Positions 1 through 9,470 of a stretch of 64,000 bases of DNA are shown in pieces. The stretch lies in NCBI GenBank assembly GCA_963782465.1, contig CAWAJR010000005.1, positions 124,001-188,000 on the forward strand, given 5' to 3'. The notes below the pieces were generated by a model. It was not told the origin of the DNA. It ran no database searches and saw only the letters and a program-made list of their open reading frames with translations. Numbering within the stretch: the first letter of the stretch is position 1; each line of letters starts with the position of its first letter. The translations under genes and the position numbers were made by a program. The stretch comes from JAODBJ01 sp963782465. GTDB taxonomy: Bacteria; Actinomycetota; Acidimicrobiia; IMCC26256; PALSA-610.

Positions 1-1
1 G

Positions 2-778
2 GGCGTCGGGCAACCGGAAGGCTTCCGCACGGACGACTACGGGCTGCGAGAGATCGCGGTCACGACCTTCGCCCGTTCGGTCCTCGTCAACCTCGACCGC
101 AACGCGACGCCACCGTGCACGGGCCGTCTCGGTCGCGGGATCGACCCGTTCGGCGTCGATACGTTCGTGCGGGGGCGGCACGATCGCTATACCCGCGAGT
201 TCAACTGGAAGGTGCTGCTCGAGAACTACGCGGAGAACTACCACACGCCGTTCGTGCATCCCGAGCTGCCGGTCGTCGGCTACGAGTACCCGATCGAAGC
301 CGAGGGGCCGGTCGTGTTCGCGTGGGACAAACCGCTGCACCCGCGCGACGAGGCCGAGCGTGCGCTGTCGGAGTGCCGGCCGGGCGAACCGGGTTGGGAA
401 CGGGTGGCGTCGAGCGCGGCGGAGGAGTCGTTCAACAACGGTGTGTACATGACCCTCTGGCCGAACACCATGCTCTCGGTGTTCGCGGGTTTCGCCGCGA
501 CCTTCCGCATCATCCCGACCGGCCCGACCACGACCGTCGTCGAGCGCGACTACCTCTGGCACCCCGGCGTGAGCGAGCAGCGCCGGCAGGCCGACTACGA
601 GGCGACCGTGCGTGTCGTCGAACAGGACCTCGCGATGTGCGAAGCGGTGCAGCGGACCTACACCGGCGGGTGCTCGGCCGACGGCGTGCTGTCGACCGAA
701 CATGAACAAGGGGTGGCGCACCTGCACCAGTTGTTGCTCCAGGCCCTCGGGCCGCCCGACCGGGCGTTAACCTGCTGA
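2..778 (+). CDS. Rieske-type aromatic-ring-hydroxylating oxygenase, catalytic alpha subunit (5' end off window)
   Basis: The reading frame is already open at base 2, so the N-terminal Rieske [2Fe-2S] domain lies outside the window and only about 258 residues of the catalytic domain are seen. The segment ENYAENYHTPFVHP carries the two histidines and the acidic bridging residue expected at the mononuclear iron site of the SRPBCC-type alpha subunit. A later acidic stretch (EQDLAMCE) could give the third, aspartate ligand. Family members use a reductase-supplied electron pair and O2 to hydroxylate or demethylate aromatic or quaternary-amine substrates; the substrate cannot be read here. The stop is 1 base before the TetR gene start, so the two are probably co-transcribed. 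Confidence 0.88.
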   Translation, partial: GVGQPEGFRTDDYGLREIAVTTFARSVLVNLDRNATPPCTGRLGRGIDPFGVDTFVRGRHDRYTREFNWKVLLENYAENYHTPFVHPELPVVGYEYPIEAEGPVVFAWDKPLHPRDEAERALSECRPGEPGWERVASSAAEESFNNGVYMTLWPNTMLSVFAGFAATFRIIPTGPTTTVVERDYLWHPGVSEQRRQADYEATVRVVEQDLAMCEAVQRTYTGGCSADGVLSTEHEQGVAHLHQLLLQALGPPDRALTC

Positions 779-779
779 C

Positions 780-1436
780 GTGCCCACGGCCGTCAGTGCC
801 CGGCGCCCACCGCGACGCAACCCGCGACGCATCGCCGTGGAGCAACGCCGCAGTGAAATCCTCGAGGCCGCCCGGGCGGTCGTGCTCGAACGGGGCTTGT
901 CGAACACGCGCGTCGCGGATGTCGCGGATGCGCTCGGCGTGAGCACCGGCCTGATCCACTACCACTTCGCGTCGAAAGACGACCTGCTGGCCGAGACGCT
1001 CCGCCACGCCGCCGACACCGACATCCACCGCTTGGAGAAGTCGGTGGCGTCGAGCGCCGACCCGATCGAGCGGCTCGACCGTGTGCTCCGTGAGTACCTC
1101 CCGAGCCGCGGCGACCAGACGTGGCTGCTCTGGATCGACATGTGGAGCGCGGGCCTGCGCAACCCCGTGCTGCGCGACATCTCCGAAGAACTCGACGAAG
1201 CGTGGGTGCGGGTCCTGCAAGGGGTGCTCGAAGCCGGCGTCGACGCGGAGATCTTCACCTGCGCCGACCCGCGTGCCTCGGCGTGGCGGCTTTCGTCGCT
1301 GCTCGACGGGCTCGGCCTCCAAGTCGTCGTGCATCGCAAGACGATGCGCCGCTCGCAGATGCTCGAACACGCGCGTACCGCGGCCGCGTACGAGGTCGGC
1401 CTCGACCGGGCCGACTTCCCCACCGCCGGTCGCTGA
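780..1436 (+). CDS. TetR/AcrR-family transcriptional regulator
   Basis: A 218-residue protein starting at GTG. Residues about 20-75 form the TetR DNA-binding domain: a basic arm, then the helix-turn-helix TRVADVADALGVSTGLIHYH and a SKDDLL turn. The rest is an all-helical ligand domain resembling the BetI-type C-terminal domain. It sits 1 base after the Rieske oxygenase gene and 12 bases before a FAD oxidoreductase, so it probably controls this catabolic operon in response to a substrate or product (inference). The ligand is unknown. Confidence 0.9.
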   Translation: MPTAVSARRPPRRNPRRIAVEQRRSEILEAARAVVLERGLSNTRVADVADALGVSTGLIHYHFASKDDLLAETLRHAADTDIHRLEKSVASSADPIERLDRVLREYLPSRGDQTWLLWIDMWSAGLRNPVLRDISEELDEAWVRVLQGVLEAGVDAEIFTCADPRASAWRLSSLLDGLGLQVVVHRKTMRRSQMLEHARTAAAYEVGLDRADFPTAGR

Positions 1437-1448
1437 CCCTCCCGGCTG

Positions 1449-3067
1449 ATGGCAACCGATCGGTTCGACGTCGTCGTCGTGGGCGGTGGGCACAACGGGC
1501 TCGTCGCCGCGGGGTTGCTCGCCCAACAGGGCGCGCACGTCACCGTGCTCGAACGGCGACCCGTCGTCGGTGGCGCGGCGATCACCGAACAGCCGTGGGG
1601 CCCCGACTTCAAGATGACGGCGCTCTCCTACGTGATGAGCCTCATGCCGGCGACGATCGTGGAGGGCCTGCACCTCGCCCGGCACGGCTACAAGGTGTTG
1701 CCCCAACACGGCTACTTCGCGCCCCACCGCGACGGCACCTACCTGCAGATGCCCGACGACCCGGCGCGCCGCCACGCGCAGATCGCGAAGTTCTCCCGGC
1801 ACGACGCCGACGCCTACGGTCGTTACGACGACTGGCTCGGCCGCCTCGCCGACGTGCTCGGCCCGTTGCTGTCGGTCGTGCCGCCGAAGCTCGGTTCCCA
1901 CCGCCCGGCCGACCTTCTCGACCAGGCCCGCCTCGCGTGGAAGCTTCGCGGGCTCGACACTCGCGGCGTCGGCGACGCGGTGCGCCTGTTCAGCATGAGC
2001 ATCGCCGACCTGCTCGACGAATGGTTCGAATCGCCGCAACTGCTCGGCGTGTTGTCGGTGAGCGGTGTGATCGGCACGTGGGCCGGTCCCCGCTCACCCG
2101 GTACCGCGTACGTGATGGCACACCACAAGATCGGCGACGTCGGCGAAGGCCAACTCGGCGCGTGGGGGTTCCCGGTCGGGGGCATGGGCGCGGTCACCCA
2201 CGCGTTGCGGCAGGCCGCGGAATCGTTCGGCGCGACGGTCCGTACGGAAGCGCCCGTGCAACACATCGTCGTGCGCAACGGGCGGGTCACCGGCGTCGCC
2301 CTCGCGAACGGCGACGAGGTGCGCGCCGACGTCGTCATCGCCGCGACCCACCCGAAGACCACCTTTCTCGAACACGTGTCGCGCCGCGAGCTCCCCACCG
2401 ACTTCGTCGAACGCATCGAACGGTGGAAGACGCGCAGCGGGACGGTGAAAGTGAACGTCGCCATCGACCGGCTGCCGGAATTCGTTTCGAAACCGGGCTT
2501 CGACCCCGAAGTGCACGGCGGCACCATCGTGCTGGCCGAGTCGCTCGACGAGATCGAGACCGCGTTCCAAGACGCGGTGGCCGGACGTCCGGCGGCAGTG
2601 CCGTTCGCCGACATCTGCATCCCGTCGGTGTTCGACGACACCCTCGCGCCGGCCGGCAAGCACGTGATGTCGATGTTCACGCAGTGGGTCCCGCACGAAT
2701 GGGCGGCCGGCCCGAACGACGACCCGCTCGACCGGTACGCCGACCGCGTGATCGATCGGGTCGACGCCGTCGCCCCCGGGTTCCGCGACAGCATCCTGCA
2801 TCGCCAGGTGATCGGCCCTACGAGATGGAGCACGAGTACGGCCTGATCGGCGGCAACATCTTCCACGGCGAACTGTCGGCCGACCAGATGTTCCACATGC
2901 GGCCCGCGCCCGGTTTCGCCGACTATCGCACGCCCATCCGGGGCCTGTACCAGGCTTCCTCCGCGACCCACGGAGGCGGTGGCGTCACCGGGATCCCCGG
3001 CCTGAACGCGGTTCGCCAGGTGCTGCGCGACCGCCGGCGAGGGAGGGTGTGGCACTCCGCCTCGTAG
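1449..3067 (+). CDS. CrtI-like FAD-dependent oxidoreductase, interrupted by a one-base frameshift
   Basis: The N-terminus has a textbook dinucleotide-binding fold (VVVVGGGHNGLVAAG, then an acidic VLERR strand end). The C-terminal tail THGGGGVTGIPGLNAV is the second FAD-contacting segment of phytoene-desaturase/PYROXD2-like enzymes, which oxidise hydrophobic substrates. The two parts lie in different frames. The frame breaks at the CCC run 2816-2818, where GGC CCN TAC GAG ATG GAG is expected but one base is missing. Total length is one short of a multiple of three; restored, it encodes about 539 residues, normal for the family. Without repair the protein ends at 2846 and lacks the FAD-closing tail. 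A solute-binding gene begins 1 base after the stop. Confidence 0.85.
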
Positions 3068-3068
3068 C

Positions 3069-4754
3069 ATGCGCCCGATGCTGCGCCGGGGCGTACTTGC
3101 ACTGGTCGTGCTCGGGTTGCTCGCCGCGATTCTCGTTCCCGCCGCCGTCCCGGCGATCGGCGGGATCGACCGTGCGAGCGCGACGAGCGGCCTGACCTTC
3201 AAGGTCGGCGTGCTCGCCGGCCCCGCGGCAGGGAACGACGCGCTCAACCTCGCGTCCGATCCCAGCGCGCTCGCATCCGAAGTGTGGACACTCCAGTACC
3301 CGCGCCTCACCGAGTACGACGCCGCCGACGCGACGCCTTCCCCCGGCCTCGCCGAGTCGTGGTCGCCGTCGGCCGATCTCCTCACCTACACGTACCAGCT
3401 GCGCCGGGGCATGACATGGTCCGACGGCACACCCATCACCTCGGCCGACGTCGTCGCTTCGATCGACGCGGCGCGCCGCGGCCACTGGCCGGGTACCGGT
3501 GACCTGTCGGGCCTCTCGGCCCGCGCCACCGGCCCCCTCACCGTCGTTGTGCACACCACGACCCTCGACCGGCAACTGCCGTCGTTGCCGGTGCACATCA
3601 CCCCCGGCGGCGCGACCGGCAAGCTCTCGGTCGGGTCGGGGCCGTTCGTCGTGTGGCAACGCAAGCCGGGCTTCATCCAGATGGTCGCGAACGATCGCTA
3701 CTACGGGGGCCGGCCGCTCCTCGACGCGGTCGAATTCCAGGTGTTCCCGAACGGCGCGGCGCTGAACTCGGCGATCGAGAGCGGGAACGTCGACGCGGCC
3801 TCGGGAATACCGTCGAGCTACTTGAACGACCTGAACGGCAACGAGCGCATCAACACCGTGATCGGCAACCTGGGCGACTACTACGCGCTCTCGCTCGATA
3901 CTCGCGCCGCCGGCCTCACCGACGCGCGGGCGCGGCAGGCGATCGGGTACTTCATCGATCGCGCCCTCCTCGTCGAGCGCGAGAACCACGGGGTCGGCCG
4001 CGCCGCGCTCACCCCGACCTTGGCCCGCTCCACCGCATGGGACTTCGACGTCAAGGAGCGCGAACAGGTCGAGCAGACGATCGAGAACAACAGCGGCGAG
4101 GCGAGCAACCTGTTGAAGGCAGCCGGCGTCGGAACGATCAACCTGTCGGTGGCGCTCCCATCCGACGATCCCGCAGCGCCGCAGGTCCTGCGCGCGCTCG
4201 GCGAGGTCCTGCGAGGCACGCCGGTGCACGTCACGCAGGCAACGGCCGGCGACGCCAACGCGCGACTCGTCCTGCGCAAACCGACCGACGACCCCGGCAC
4301 GATCCTGCGCGCGTTCACCTGCTCGGCCGACCGGTCGTGGTGGTGCAACGCCGGCTACCAGCAGATGTACACCCGCGAGTCGACCGACCTCGACCTCGCG
4401 TCGCGTACCGACACCGTGCTCGCCATGAAACGGCTCCTCATCGCACAATCACCCGAGATCCCGCTGTTCCACGACGACCTGCTCGAGGCGTACCGCAACG
4501 ACCGGTGGAAGAACGTCGTCACCCAACCGACCGACGAAGGCCCGGCCTTCTTCAGTATCAGCGCACCCTCGTTCGTCCTCGTACAACCGGCGACGCAATT
4601 CGGTACCAACAAGGTCGGCGCGCAGCGGAAACTCCTCGCCGGCCTTGCGTTCATCGCGCTGATCGTGTTGGCCCTCGTCGCGTTGTTCGTGCTGCGCGCC
4701 CGGCGTTCGTCGCCGGGCCGCCGCTCACCCCTTCCGGTACACGGTGACGTGTGA
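3069..4754 (+). CDS. Peptide/nickel-type ABC solute-binding protein with N- and C-terminal membrane segments
   Basis: The 561-residue protein starts with a hydrophobic signal or anchor segment (about residues 7-30). It then shows the SBP family 5 (DppA/OppA) fold: LTEYDAADATPSPGLAESWSP, LRRGMTWSDGTPITSADVVAS and later GDYYALSLDTRA. Such proteins capture oligopeptides or other solutes outside the membrane for an ABC importer. Unusually, a second hydrophobic helix (about residues 520-545, LLAGLAFIALIVLALVALFV) precedes a basic tail, so the protein may be anchored at its C-terminus. No permease or ATPase gene follows. The start at 3069 is chosen because it follows the upstream stop; ATG 3078 is possible. 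Its end overlaps the convergent methyltransferase gene by 30 bases. Confidence 0.85.
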   Translation: MRPMLRRGVLALVVLGLLAAILVPAAVPAIGGIDRASATSGLTFKVGVLAGPAAGNDALNLASDPSALASEVWTLQYPRLTEYDAADATPSPGLAESWSPSADLLTYTYQLRRGMTWSDGTPITSADVVASIDAARRGHWPGTGDLSGLSARATGPLTVVVHTTTLDRQLPSLPVHITPGGATGKLSVGSGPFVVWQRKPGFIQMVANDRYYGGRPLLDAVEFQVFPNGAALNSAIESGNVDAASGIPSSYLNDLNGNERINTVIGNLGDYYALSLDTRAAGLTDARARQAIGYFIDRALLVERENHGVGRAALTPTLARSTAWDFDVKEREQVEQTIENNSGEASNLLKAAGVGTINLSVALPSDDPAAPQVLRALGEVLRGTPVHVTQATAGDANARLVLRKPTDDPGTILRAFTCSADRSWWCNAGYQQMYTRESTDLDLASRTDTVLAMKRLLIAQSPEIPLFHDDLLEAYRNDRWKNVVTQPTDEGPAFFSISAPSFVLVQPATQFGTNKVGAQRKLLAGLAFIALIVLALVALFVLRARRSSPGRRSPLPVHGDV

Positions 4755-5456
4755 CCCCGACGCGGCGTTGAACGGCTCGCGGCGCCAGCCCGCGTAACGG
4801 GCCTCTCGCTCGAAACCGGCGATGCGGGCCATGAGGTCGAGCTCGGCCGGCCACGCGTAGCGGAGCGCGACCGGGAAGGTTTCCAGCCTGCCGTCGCGGA
4901 TCGTGATGTGCTGGGTACGGACCATCTGGCCTACGGGGTCGTGCATGCTCGCGTCGATACGCACGTCGTCGGTCTCGAGCCTGCTCGTCAACGTCGCCTG
5001 CCCGCGGTGGAACCGGGTGAGATCGGGCACGAACGCTTCGATCACGAAGCACCCGCGGGGCCCGAGGTGTGCGGCAACACACTCGAAACAGGCAACCTGC
5101 TCGTCTTGTTCGAGCAACGAGAAGAACGTGTTGAACACCACGTACGCGAGGCTGAACGTCCGGCCGAGGCGGAACGACGCGAAGTCGCCGATCGTCACCG
5201 GGAGCGCATCGCCGCCCGGCTTGCTTCGCAACCGTTCGACCATCTTCGTCGACGCGTCGATCCCCTCGACCGGGAGCCCGCGCGCCGCGAGCGGGAGGGC
5301 GACGCGGCCCGTGCCGATGCCGAGTTCGAGTGCCGGGCCGTCGCCGGCGAGGTCGGCGAGGAACGAGACGGCATCGGCCGGATCGAGCCCGCCGTGGTAG
5401 TTGTCGTACACGCCGGCGATCCGGTCGCCGTACGTTTCCTTCGCGTAGTGCTCCAT
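4725..5456 (-). CDS. SAM-dependent class I methyltransferase
   Basis: A 243-residue protein when started at ATG 5456 (MEHYAKETYGDR). The methyltransferase glycine-rich motif I is clear: ALELGIGTGRVALPLAARG, followed by the acidic strand end EGIDAS that binds the SAM ribose. A later segment (YVVFNTFFSLLEQ) fits motif IV/post-I. The acceptor substrate cannot be inferred. The frame is open upstream of 5456, but that part has no family similarity and runs into the divergent LLM gene, so the shorter start is preferred. The 3' end overlaps the convergent solute-binding gene. Confidence 0.85.
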   Translation of the reverse strand: MEHYAKETYGDRIAGVYDNYHGGLDPADAVSFLADLAGDGPALELGIGTGRVALPLAARGLPVEGIDASTKMVERLRSKPGGDALPVTIGDFASFRLGRTFSLAYVVFNTFFSLLEQDEQVACFECVAAHLGPRGCFVIEAFVPDLTRFHRGQATLTSRLETDDVRIDASMHDPVGQMVRTQHITIRDGRLETFPVALRYAWPAELDLMARIAGFEREARYAGWRREPFNAASGSHVTVYRKG

Positions 5457-5511
5457 GCGGCAACCGTGGCAGTGTTCAGCCTGGTCCGTCGAACGAATTT
5501 CGAGGAGAACC

Positions 5512-6519
5512 GTGAAGATCGATGGTGCACTGGTGACGACCACCCTCGCCGACGTGCCGGCGCGCGCGGTCGCGATGGAAGCGGGGGGCTACGACGGCGT
5601 CTACACGTTCGAAGGGCCCCACGACCCGTTCTTCCCGCTGCTGCTCGCGGGCGAGCACACCGAACGGATCGAGTTGACCACCGCGATCGCGATCGCGTTC
5701 GCCCGGAACCCGATGACGCTGGCGAACATCGGCTACGACCTGCAGCTCGCGTCGAAGGGCCGCTTCAACCTGGGGCTCGGGACGCAGATCAAACCGCACA
5801 TCGAGAAGCGGTTCTCGATGCCGTGGTCGAAGCCGGCGGCGCGCCTGCGCGAGATGGTGCTCGCGATCCGGGCGATCTGGGCGACATGGCAAGACGGCGT
5901 ACCGCTCGACTTCCGCGGCGAGTTCTACCACCACACGTTGATGACGCCGTTCTTCAACCCGGGCCCGAACCCGTACGGCCCGCCGCGCATCTTCCTCGCG
6001 GGCGTCGGCCCGTTGATGACCGAAGTCGCGGGCGAGGTCGCCGACGGTTTCATGGTGCACCCGTTCGCGACCGAGCGATCGATCCGCGAGATCACGATCC
6101 CGGCGTTGCAGCGCGGCGCGGCCCGGGCGGGACGGACGCTCGCCGACATCGAAGTCGCGTACCCGCTCCTGATGGTGGTGGCCGAGAGCGACGATGAATT
6201 CGCGACGGGAACCGCGGCGATGCAAGCGCAACTCGCCTTCTACGGCTCGACCCCGGCTTACAAGGTCGTGCTCGACGTGCACGGTTGGGGCGACGTGCAC
6301 CCCGAGCTGAACCGGCTGTCGAAGCAGGGCGACTGGCGGAGCATGGCCGCCCTGATCACCGACGAGATGCTCGACGCCTTCGTGGTCCGAGGCACGCCGA
6401 GCGAGATCGCGCCCCAGGTCATGGCCCGTTACGGCGACGTCGTGCAGCGCATCAGCTTCAACGCGCCCTACCAGGCCGCCCCCGAACGATGGGCCGGCGC
6501 CCTCGCCGGCTTCCGCTGA
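5512..6519 (+). CDS. LLM-class, probably F420-dependent oxidoreductase
   Basis: A 335-residue TIM-barrel protein of the luciferase-like monooxygenase superfamily. Supporting segments are ERIELTTAIAIAFARNPM, the LGLGTQIKPHIEKRF loop and RIFLAGVGPLMTEVAGEVADG. It matches the actinobacterial group that uses deazaflavin F420 (family knowledge; the cofactor is not proven here). The start GTG 5512 is chosen because a GAGGAG ribosome-binding site lies at 5502-5507, at the usual spacing; an upstream ATG at 5455 has none. It diverges from the methyltransferase gene across 55 bases and ends just before a long perfect palindrome. The substrate is unknown. Confidence 0.85.
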   Translation: MKIDGALVTTTLADVPARAVAMEAGGYDGVYTFEGPHDPFFPLLLAGEHTERIELTTAIAIAFARNPMTLANIGYDLQLASKGRFNLGLGTQIKPHIEKRFSMPWSKPAARLREMVLAIRAIWATWQDGVPLDFRGEFYHHTLMTPFFNPGPNPYGPPRIFLAGVGPLMTEVAGEVADGFMVHPFATERSIREITIPALQRGAARAGRTLADIEVAYPLLMVVAESDDEFATGTAAMQAQLAFYGSTPAYKVVLDVHGWGDVHPELNRLSKQGDWRSMAALITDEMLDAFVVRGTPSEIAPQVMARYGDVVQRISFNAPYQAAPERWAGALAGFR

Positions 6520-6521
6520 CC

Positions 6522-6568
6522 ACGTGCGTCGATAGCTATCGCATAGCGATAGCTATCGACGCCTGTCG
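6522..6568. repeat. 47-bp repeat copy 1, containing a perfect 17-bp stem with 3-base loop
   Basis: The core is GCGTCGATAGCTATCGC at 6526-6542, the loop ATA, and the exact reverse complement at 6546-6562. All 47 bases 6522-6568 recur unchanged at 60747-60793. Both copies sit between the ends of converging genes (here the LLM oxidoreductase and gatB), which fits a bidirectional transcription terminator. There is no T-run after the stem. Confidence 0.9.
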
Positions 6569-6573
6569 CGGGC

Positions 6574-8043
6574 CTAGGCGGTGAGGCGGGTTTCGAGGAG
6601 TTGTTTGAGGAGTTGCGGGTTGCCCTGGCCCTTGAGTGCTTTCATGCACTCGCCCATCAGGAACCCGTACTTCTTCTTCTTCACTTTGTCGTCGCCCGCA
6701 CGCCAGTCGGCGACGGCATCGGCGTTCGCGGCGAGGACCGCGTCGATCGCGGCGCCGAGCGCGCTCTCGTCGCTCACCTGCGCGACGCCCTGTTCCTCGA
6801 CGATGGTCTTCGGCCATTTGTTCTCGCGCAACGACTCCGCGAGCACGTCGCGCGCCTGGCCGCGCGAGATCGTGCCGGCACCGACGAGCGCGACCAGCTC
6901 GGCCAGCATTTCGGGCGCCAGCAGCGCGGGCGACAGGCCGGTCTCGTTCAGGTACGAGAGCACTTCGTTGGTCGTCCAGTTCACGATGTCTTTGGGAGTG
7001 CCGCCACCGTTGAGCGCGAGCACCGCCTCTTCCGCGTAGTCGGCGAGGCCGGCGGTACCTACGAGCACGCCCGCATCGTGATCGGTGATCCCCCACGCGC
7101 GTGCGAGCCGGGCCCGCCGGGCCGACGGCAACTCCGGCATCGACTCGCGCACCGACTTGCGCAGCTCGTCGGTCGGCGCGACGGGAACAAGGTCGGGTTC
7201 GGGGAAGTAGCGGTAGTCGTCGGGCTCTTCCTTCGAGCGCCCGGGCCGGGTCACGCCCGCTTCTTCGTCCCAGTGGCGTGTCTCCTGCTTGACGCGGCCG
7301 CCGTCCTCGATGAGCGCGATCTGCCGTTCGACCTCGAAGTCGATCGCGCGCGCCACCGAACGCAGCGAGTTCACGTTCTTGATCTCCGCGCGCGTGCCGA
7401 ACGGTTCACCCGGGCGGTGCACCGAGATGTTGGCGTCGACGCGCAACGACCCTTCTTCCATCTTCACGTCGGACACACCGATCGCGAGCAGCGTCGCGCG
7501 GAGTTCCTCGACGTAGCGGCGGGCCTGCTCCGCCGAACGCAGGTCGGGTTCGCTGACGATCTCCATCAGTGGGACGCCGGCGCGGTTGTAGTCGACGAGC
7601 GAGTGCGACGCATCGTGGATCCGCCCACCACCGCCGAGGTGCACCGTCTTGCCGGTGTCTTCCTCGATGTGGGCGCGCGTGATGCCGATCCGCGCCCCGT
7701 CGACGTCGATCCAGCCGTTGACGCAGATCGGTTCGTCGTACTGCGAGGTCTGGAAGTCTTTCGGCATGTCGGGGTAGAAGTAGTTCTTGCGGTGGAAGAT
7801 CGAGTGTTCGGGCACCGAGAACTCGAACGCCTCCCCCACCCGCAACGCGTACTCGACCACCTTCTCGTTGAGCACCGGTAACGATCCGGGCAGACCGAGG
7901 CACACCGGGCAGACGTTCGTGTTGGGTTCCGACCCGAACGCGTTCGGGCACGAGCAGAACAACTTCGTCGTGGTCGCCAGCTCGACGTGCACCTCGAGCC
8001 CGATGATCGTCTCCCACCCGGTGCTCGACTCGGAAGAAGTCAT
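6574..8043 (-). CDS. gatB: Aspartyl/glutamyl-tRNA amidotransferase subunit B
   Basis: A 489-residue GatB. In the GatCAB complex it binds and activates the misacylated Glu-tRNA(Gln) or Asp-tRNA(Asn), and receives ammonia released by GatA. The N-terminus WETIIGLEVHVEL and the zinc-type cysteines in KLFCSCPNAFG and NVCPVCLGLPG are diagnostic. So are FHRKNYFYPDMPKDFQTSQYDEP and the C-terminal YqeY-like helical domain. The start ATG 8043 overlaps the gatA stop by four bases (ATGA), so translation is coupled. An upstream extension of the frame lies wholly inside gatA and is not part of the protein. Confidence 0.97.
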   Translation of the reverse strand: MTSSESSTGWETIIGLEVHVELATTTKLFCSCPNAFGSEPNTNVCPVCLGLPGSLPVLNEKVVEYALRVGEAFEFSVPEHSIFHRKNYFYPDMPKDFQTSQYDEPICVNGWIDVDGARIGITRAHIEEDTGKTVHLGGGGRIHDASHSLVDYNRAGVPLMEIVSEPDLRSAEQARRYVEELRATLLAIGVSDVKMEEGSLRVDANISVHRPGEPFGTRAEIKNVNSLRSVARAIDFEVERQIALIEDGGRVKQETRHWDEEAGVTRPGRSKEEPDDYRYFPEPDLVPVAPTDELRKSVRESMPELPSARRARLARAWGITDHDAGVLVGTAGLADYAEEAVLALNGGGTPKDIVNWTTNEVLSYLNETGLSPALLAPEMLAELVALVGAGTISRGQARDVLAESLRENKWPKTIVEEQGVAQVSDESALGAAIDAVLAANADAVADWRAGDDKVKKKKYGFLMGECMKALKGQGNPQLLKQLLETRLTA

Positions 8044-9470
8044 GGTGCGGCCTCCTCGATGGCGGCGGCGGCGCGGAACATCGTCGCTTCCTGCAGGGCG
8101 GGCGCGAGCACCTGCACCCCGATCGGCAGACCCTGCGCGTCGGTGCCGAACGGCACCGACATCGCGGGGTCGCCCGACAGGTTCGACGGCACGGTACACA
8201 CGTCGCTCAGGTACATCGCGAGCGGATCGGCGGTGCGAGCGCCCAGTTCGAACGCGACCGTCGGCGATGTCGCGCCGAGCAGCACGTCGAAGCGTTCGTA
8301 CGCGCGGTTGAAGTCGCGGATGATCAACGTTCGGACCCGCTGCGCGGTGCCGTAGTACGCGTCGTAGTACCCGGCCGACAGCGCGTAGGTGCCGAGCATG
8401 ATCCGGCGCTTCACTTCGGCGCCGAAACCCGCGTCGCGTGTCGCGGCATTCATCTGCTCCACCGTTTCGGCGTCGACGCGCAAGCCGTAGCGAACACCGT
8501 CGTAACGGGCCAGGTTCGACGACGCTTCCGCCGGCGCGATCAGGTAGTAGGCCGACAATCCGAACTCCGCGGCCGGCACCGAAACCGTCTCGACGCTCGC
8601 CCCCGCCGCTTCGAGCGCCGCGGCCGCGCCCGCAACTGCGTCGCGAACTTCGGGCGCGATGCCTTCCGCCGCGGTGATCTCGTCGACGATGCCGACGCGC
8701 AACCCGGCAACGCCTTCACCGAGCGCGCCGAGCGGCGACGCCACGCCGGCCGGCACGCGGTCGATCGACGTCGAGTCGCACGGGTCGTGGCCCCAGATCA
8801 CTTCGAGCGCCAGCGCGGCGTCGGCGACATTGGAGGCAAAGGGACCGATCTGGTCGAGCGACGACGCGAACGCGACCAGCCCGTAACGCGACACCGAACC
8901 GTAGGTCGGCTTCACGCCGACAACCCCGCACAGCGCGGCCGGTTGGCGGATCGATCCGCCGGTGTCGGAGCCGAGGCTCACGCCGGCGAAACCGGCCGCG
9001 ACGGCCGCCGCGCTCCCACCGCTCGAACCGCCCGGAACGCGCGACGGGTCGCGGGGGTTGCGGGTCGGCCCGAAGGCCGAGTTCTCGGTCGACGAGCCCA
9101 TCGCGAATTCGTCGAGGTTCGTCTTGCCCACGAACACCGCGCCCGCGTCGCGCAGGCGCGTGACGACGGTCGCGTCGTAGGGCGGCCGCCAGCCGTCGAG
9201 GATCTTCGACGAGCACGTCGTGGGGAGGCCGCGCGTGCACAGGTTGTCTTTCAACGCGACGGGCACACCGGCCAGCGGGCCGGGGTCGTCGCCGCGGGCG
9301 ACGGCGGCGTCGACGGCTGCCGCCGCGGCGCGTGCCTCCCCGTTGAACACGAGGTTGAACGCATGGATCTCACCTTCGCGGGCGCCGACGCGTTCGAGGT
9401 GCTCCTCCAGCACGTCGAGCGCGCTGCGTTCACCCGAACGGACCGCGGCGGCGATCGCGGCGGCGGTCAT
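8040..9470 (-). CDS. gatA: Aspartyl/glutamyl-tRNA amidotransferase subunit A
   Basis: A 476-residue amidase-signature enzyme that hydrolyses glutamine and passes ammonia to GatB. The Lys-cisSer-Ser triad is present with canonical spacing: K74 (VALKDN), S149 (GGSSGGSAAAVAAG) and S173 (GSDTGGSIRQPAALCG). The middle gene of gatCAB: it overlaps gatC upstream and gatB downstream by four bases each. Presence of GatCAB implies that Gln-tRNA and/or Asn-tRNA is made by the indirect, transamidation route. Confidence 0.97.
   Translation of the reverse strand: MTAAAIAAAVRSGERSALDVLEEHLERVGAREGEIHAFNLVFNGEARAAAAAVDAAVARGDDPGPLAGVPVALKDNLCTRGLPTTCSSKILDGWRPPYDATVVTRLRDAGAVFVGKTNLDEFAMGSSTENSAFGPTRNPRDPSRVPGGSSGGSAAAVAAGFAGVSLGSDTGGSIRQPAALCGVVGVKPTYGSVSRYGLVAFASSLDQIGPFASNVADAALALEVIWGHDPCDSTSIDRVPAGVASPLGALGEGVAGLRVGIVDEITAAEGIAPEVRDAVAGAAAALEAAGASVETVSVPAAEFGLSAYYLIAPAEASSNLARYDGVRYGLRVDAETVEQMNAATRDAGFGAEVKRRIMLGTYALSAGYYDAYYGTAQRVRTLIIRDFNRAYERFDVLLGATSPTVAFELGARTADPLAMYLSDVCTVPSNLSGDPAMSVPFGTDAQGLPIGVQVLAPALQEATMFRAAAAIEEAAP

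Noticed and set aside
6522..6568. Phage or integrative-element attachment site
   Set aside because: No integrase, tRNA gene or transposase is near either copy, and the DNA between the copies is ordinary chromosome.
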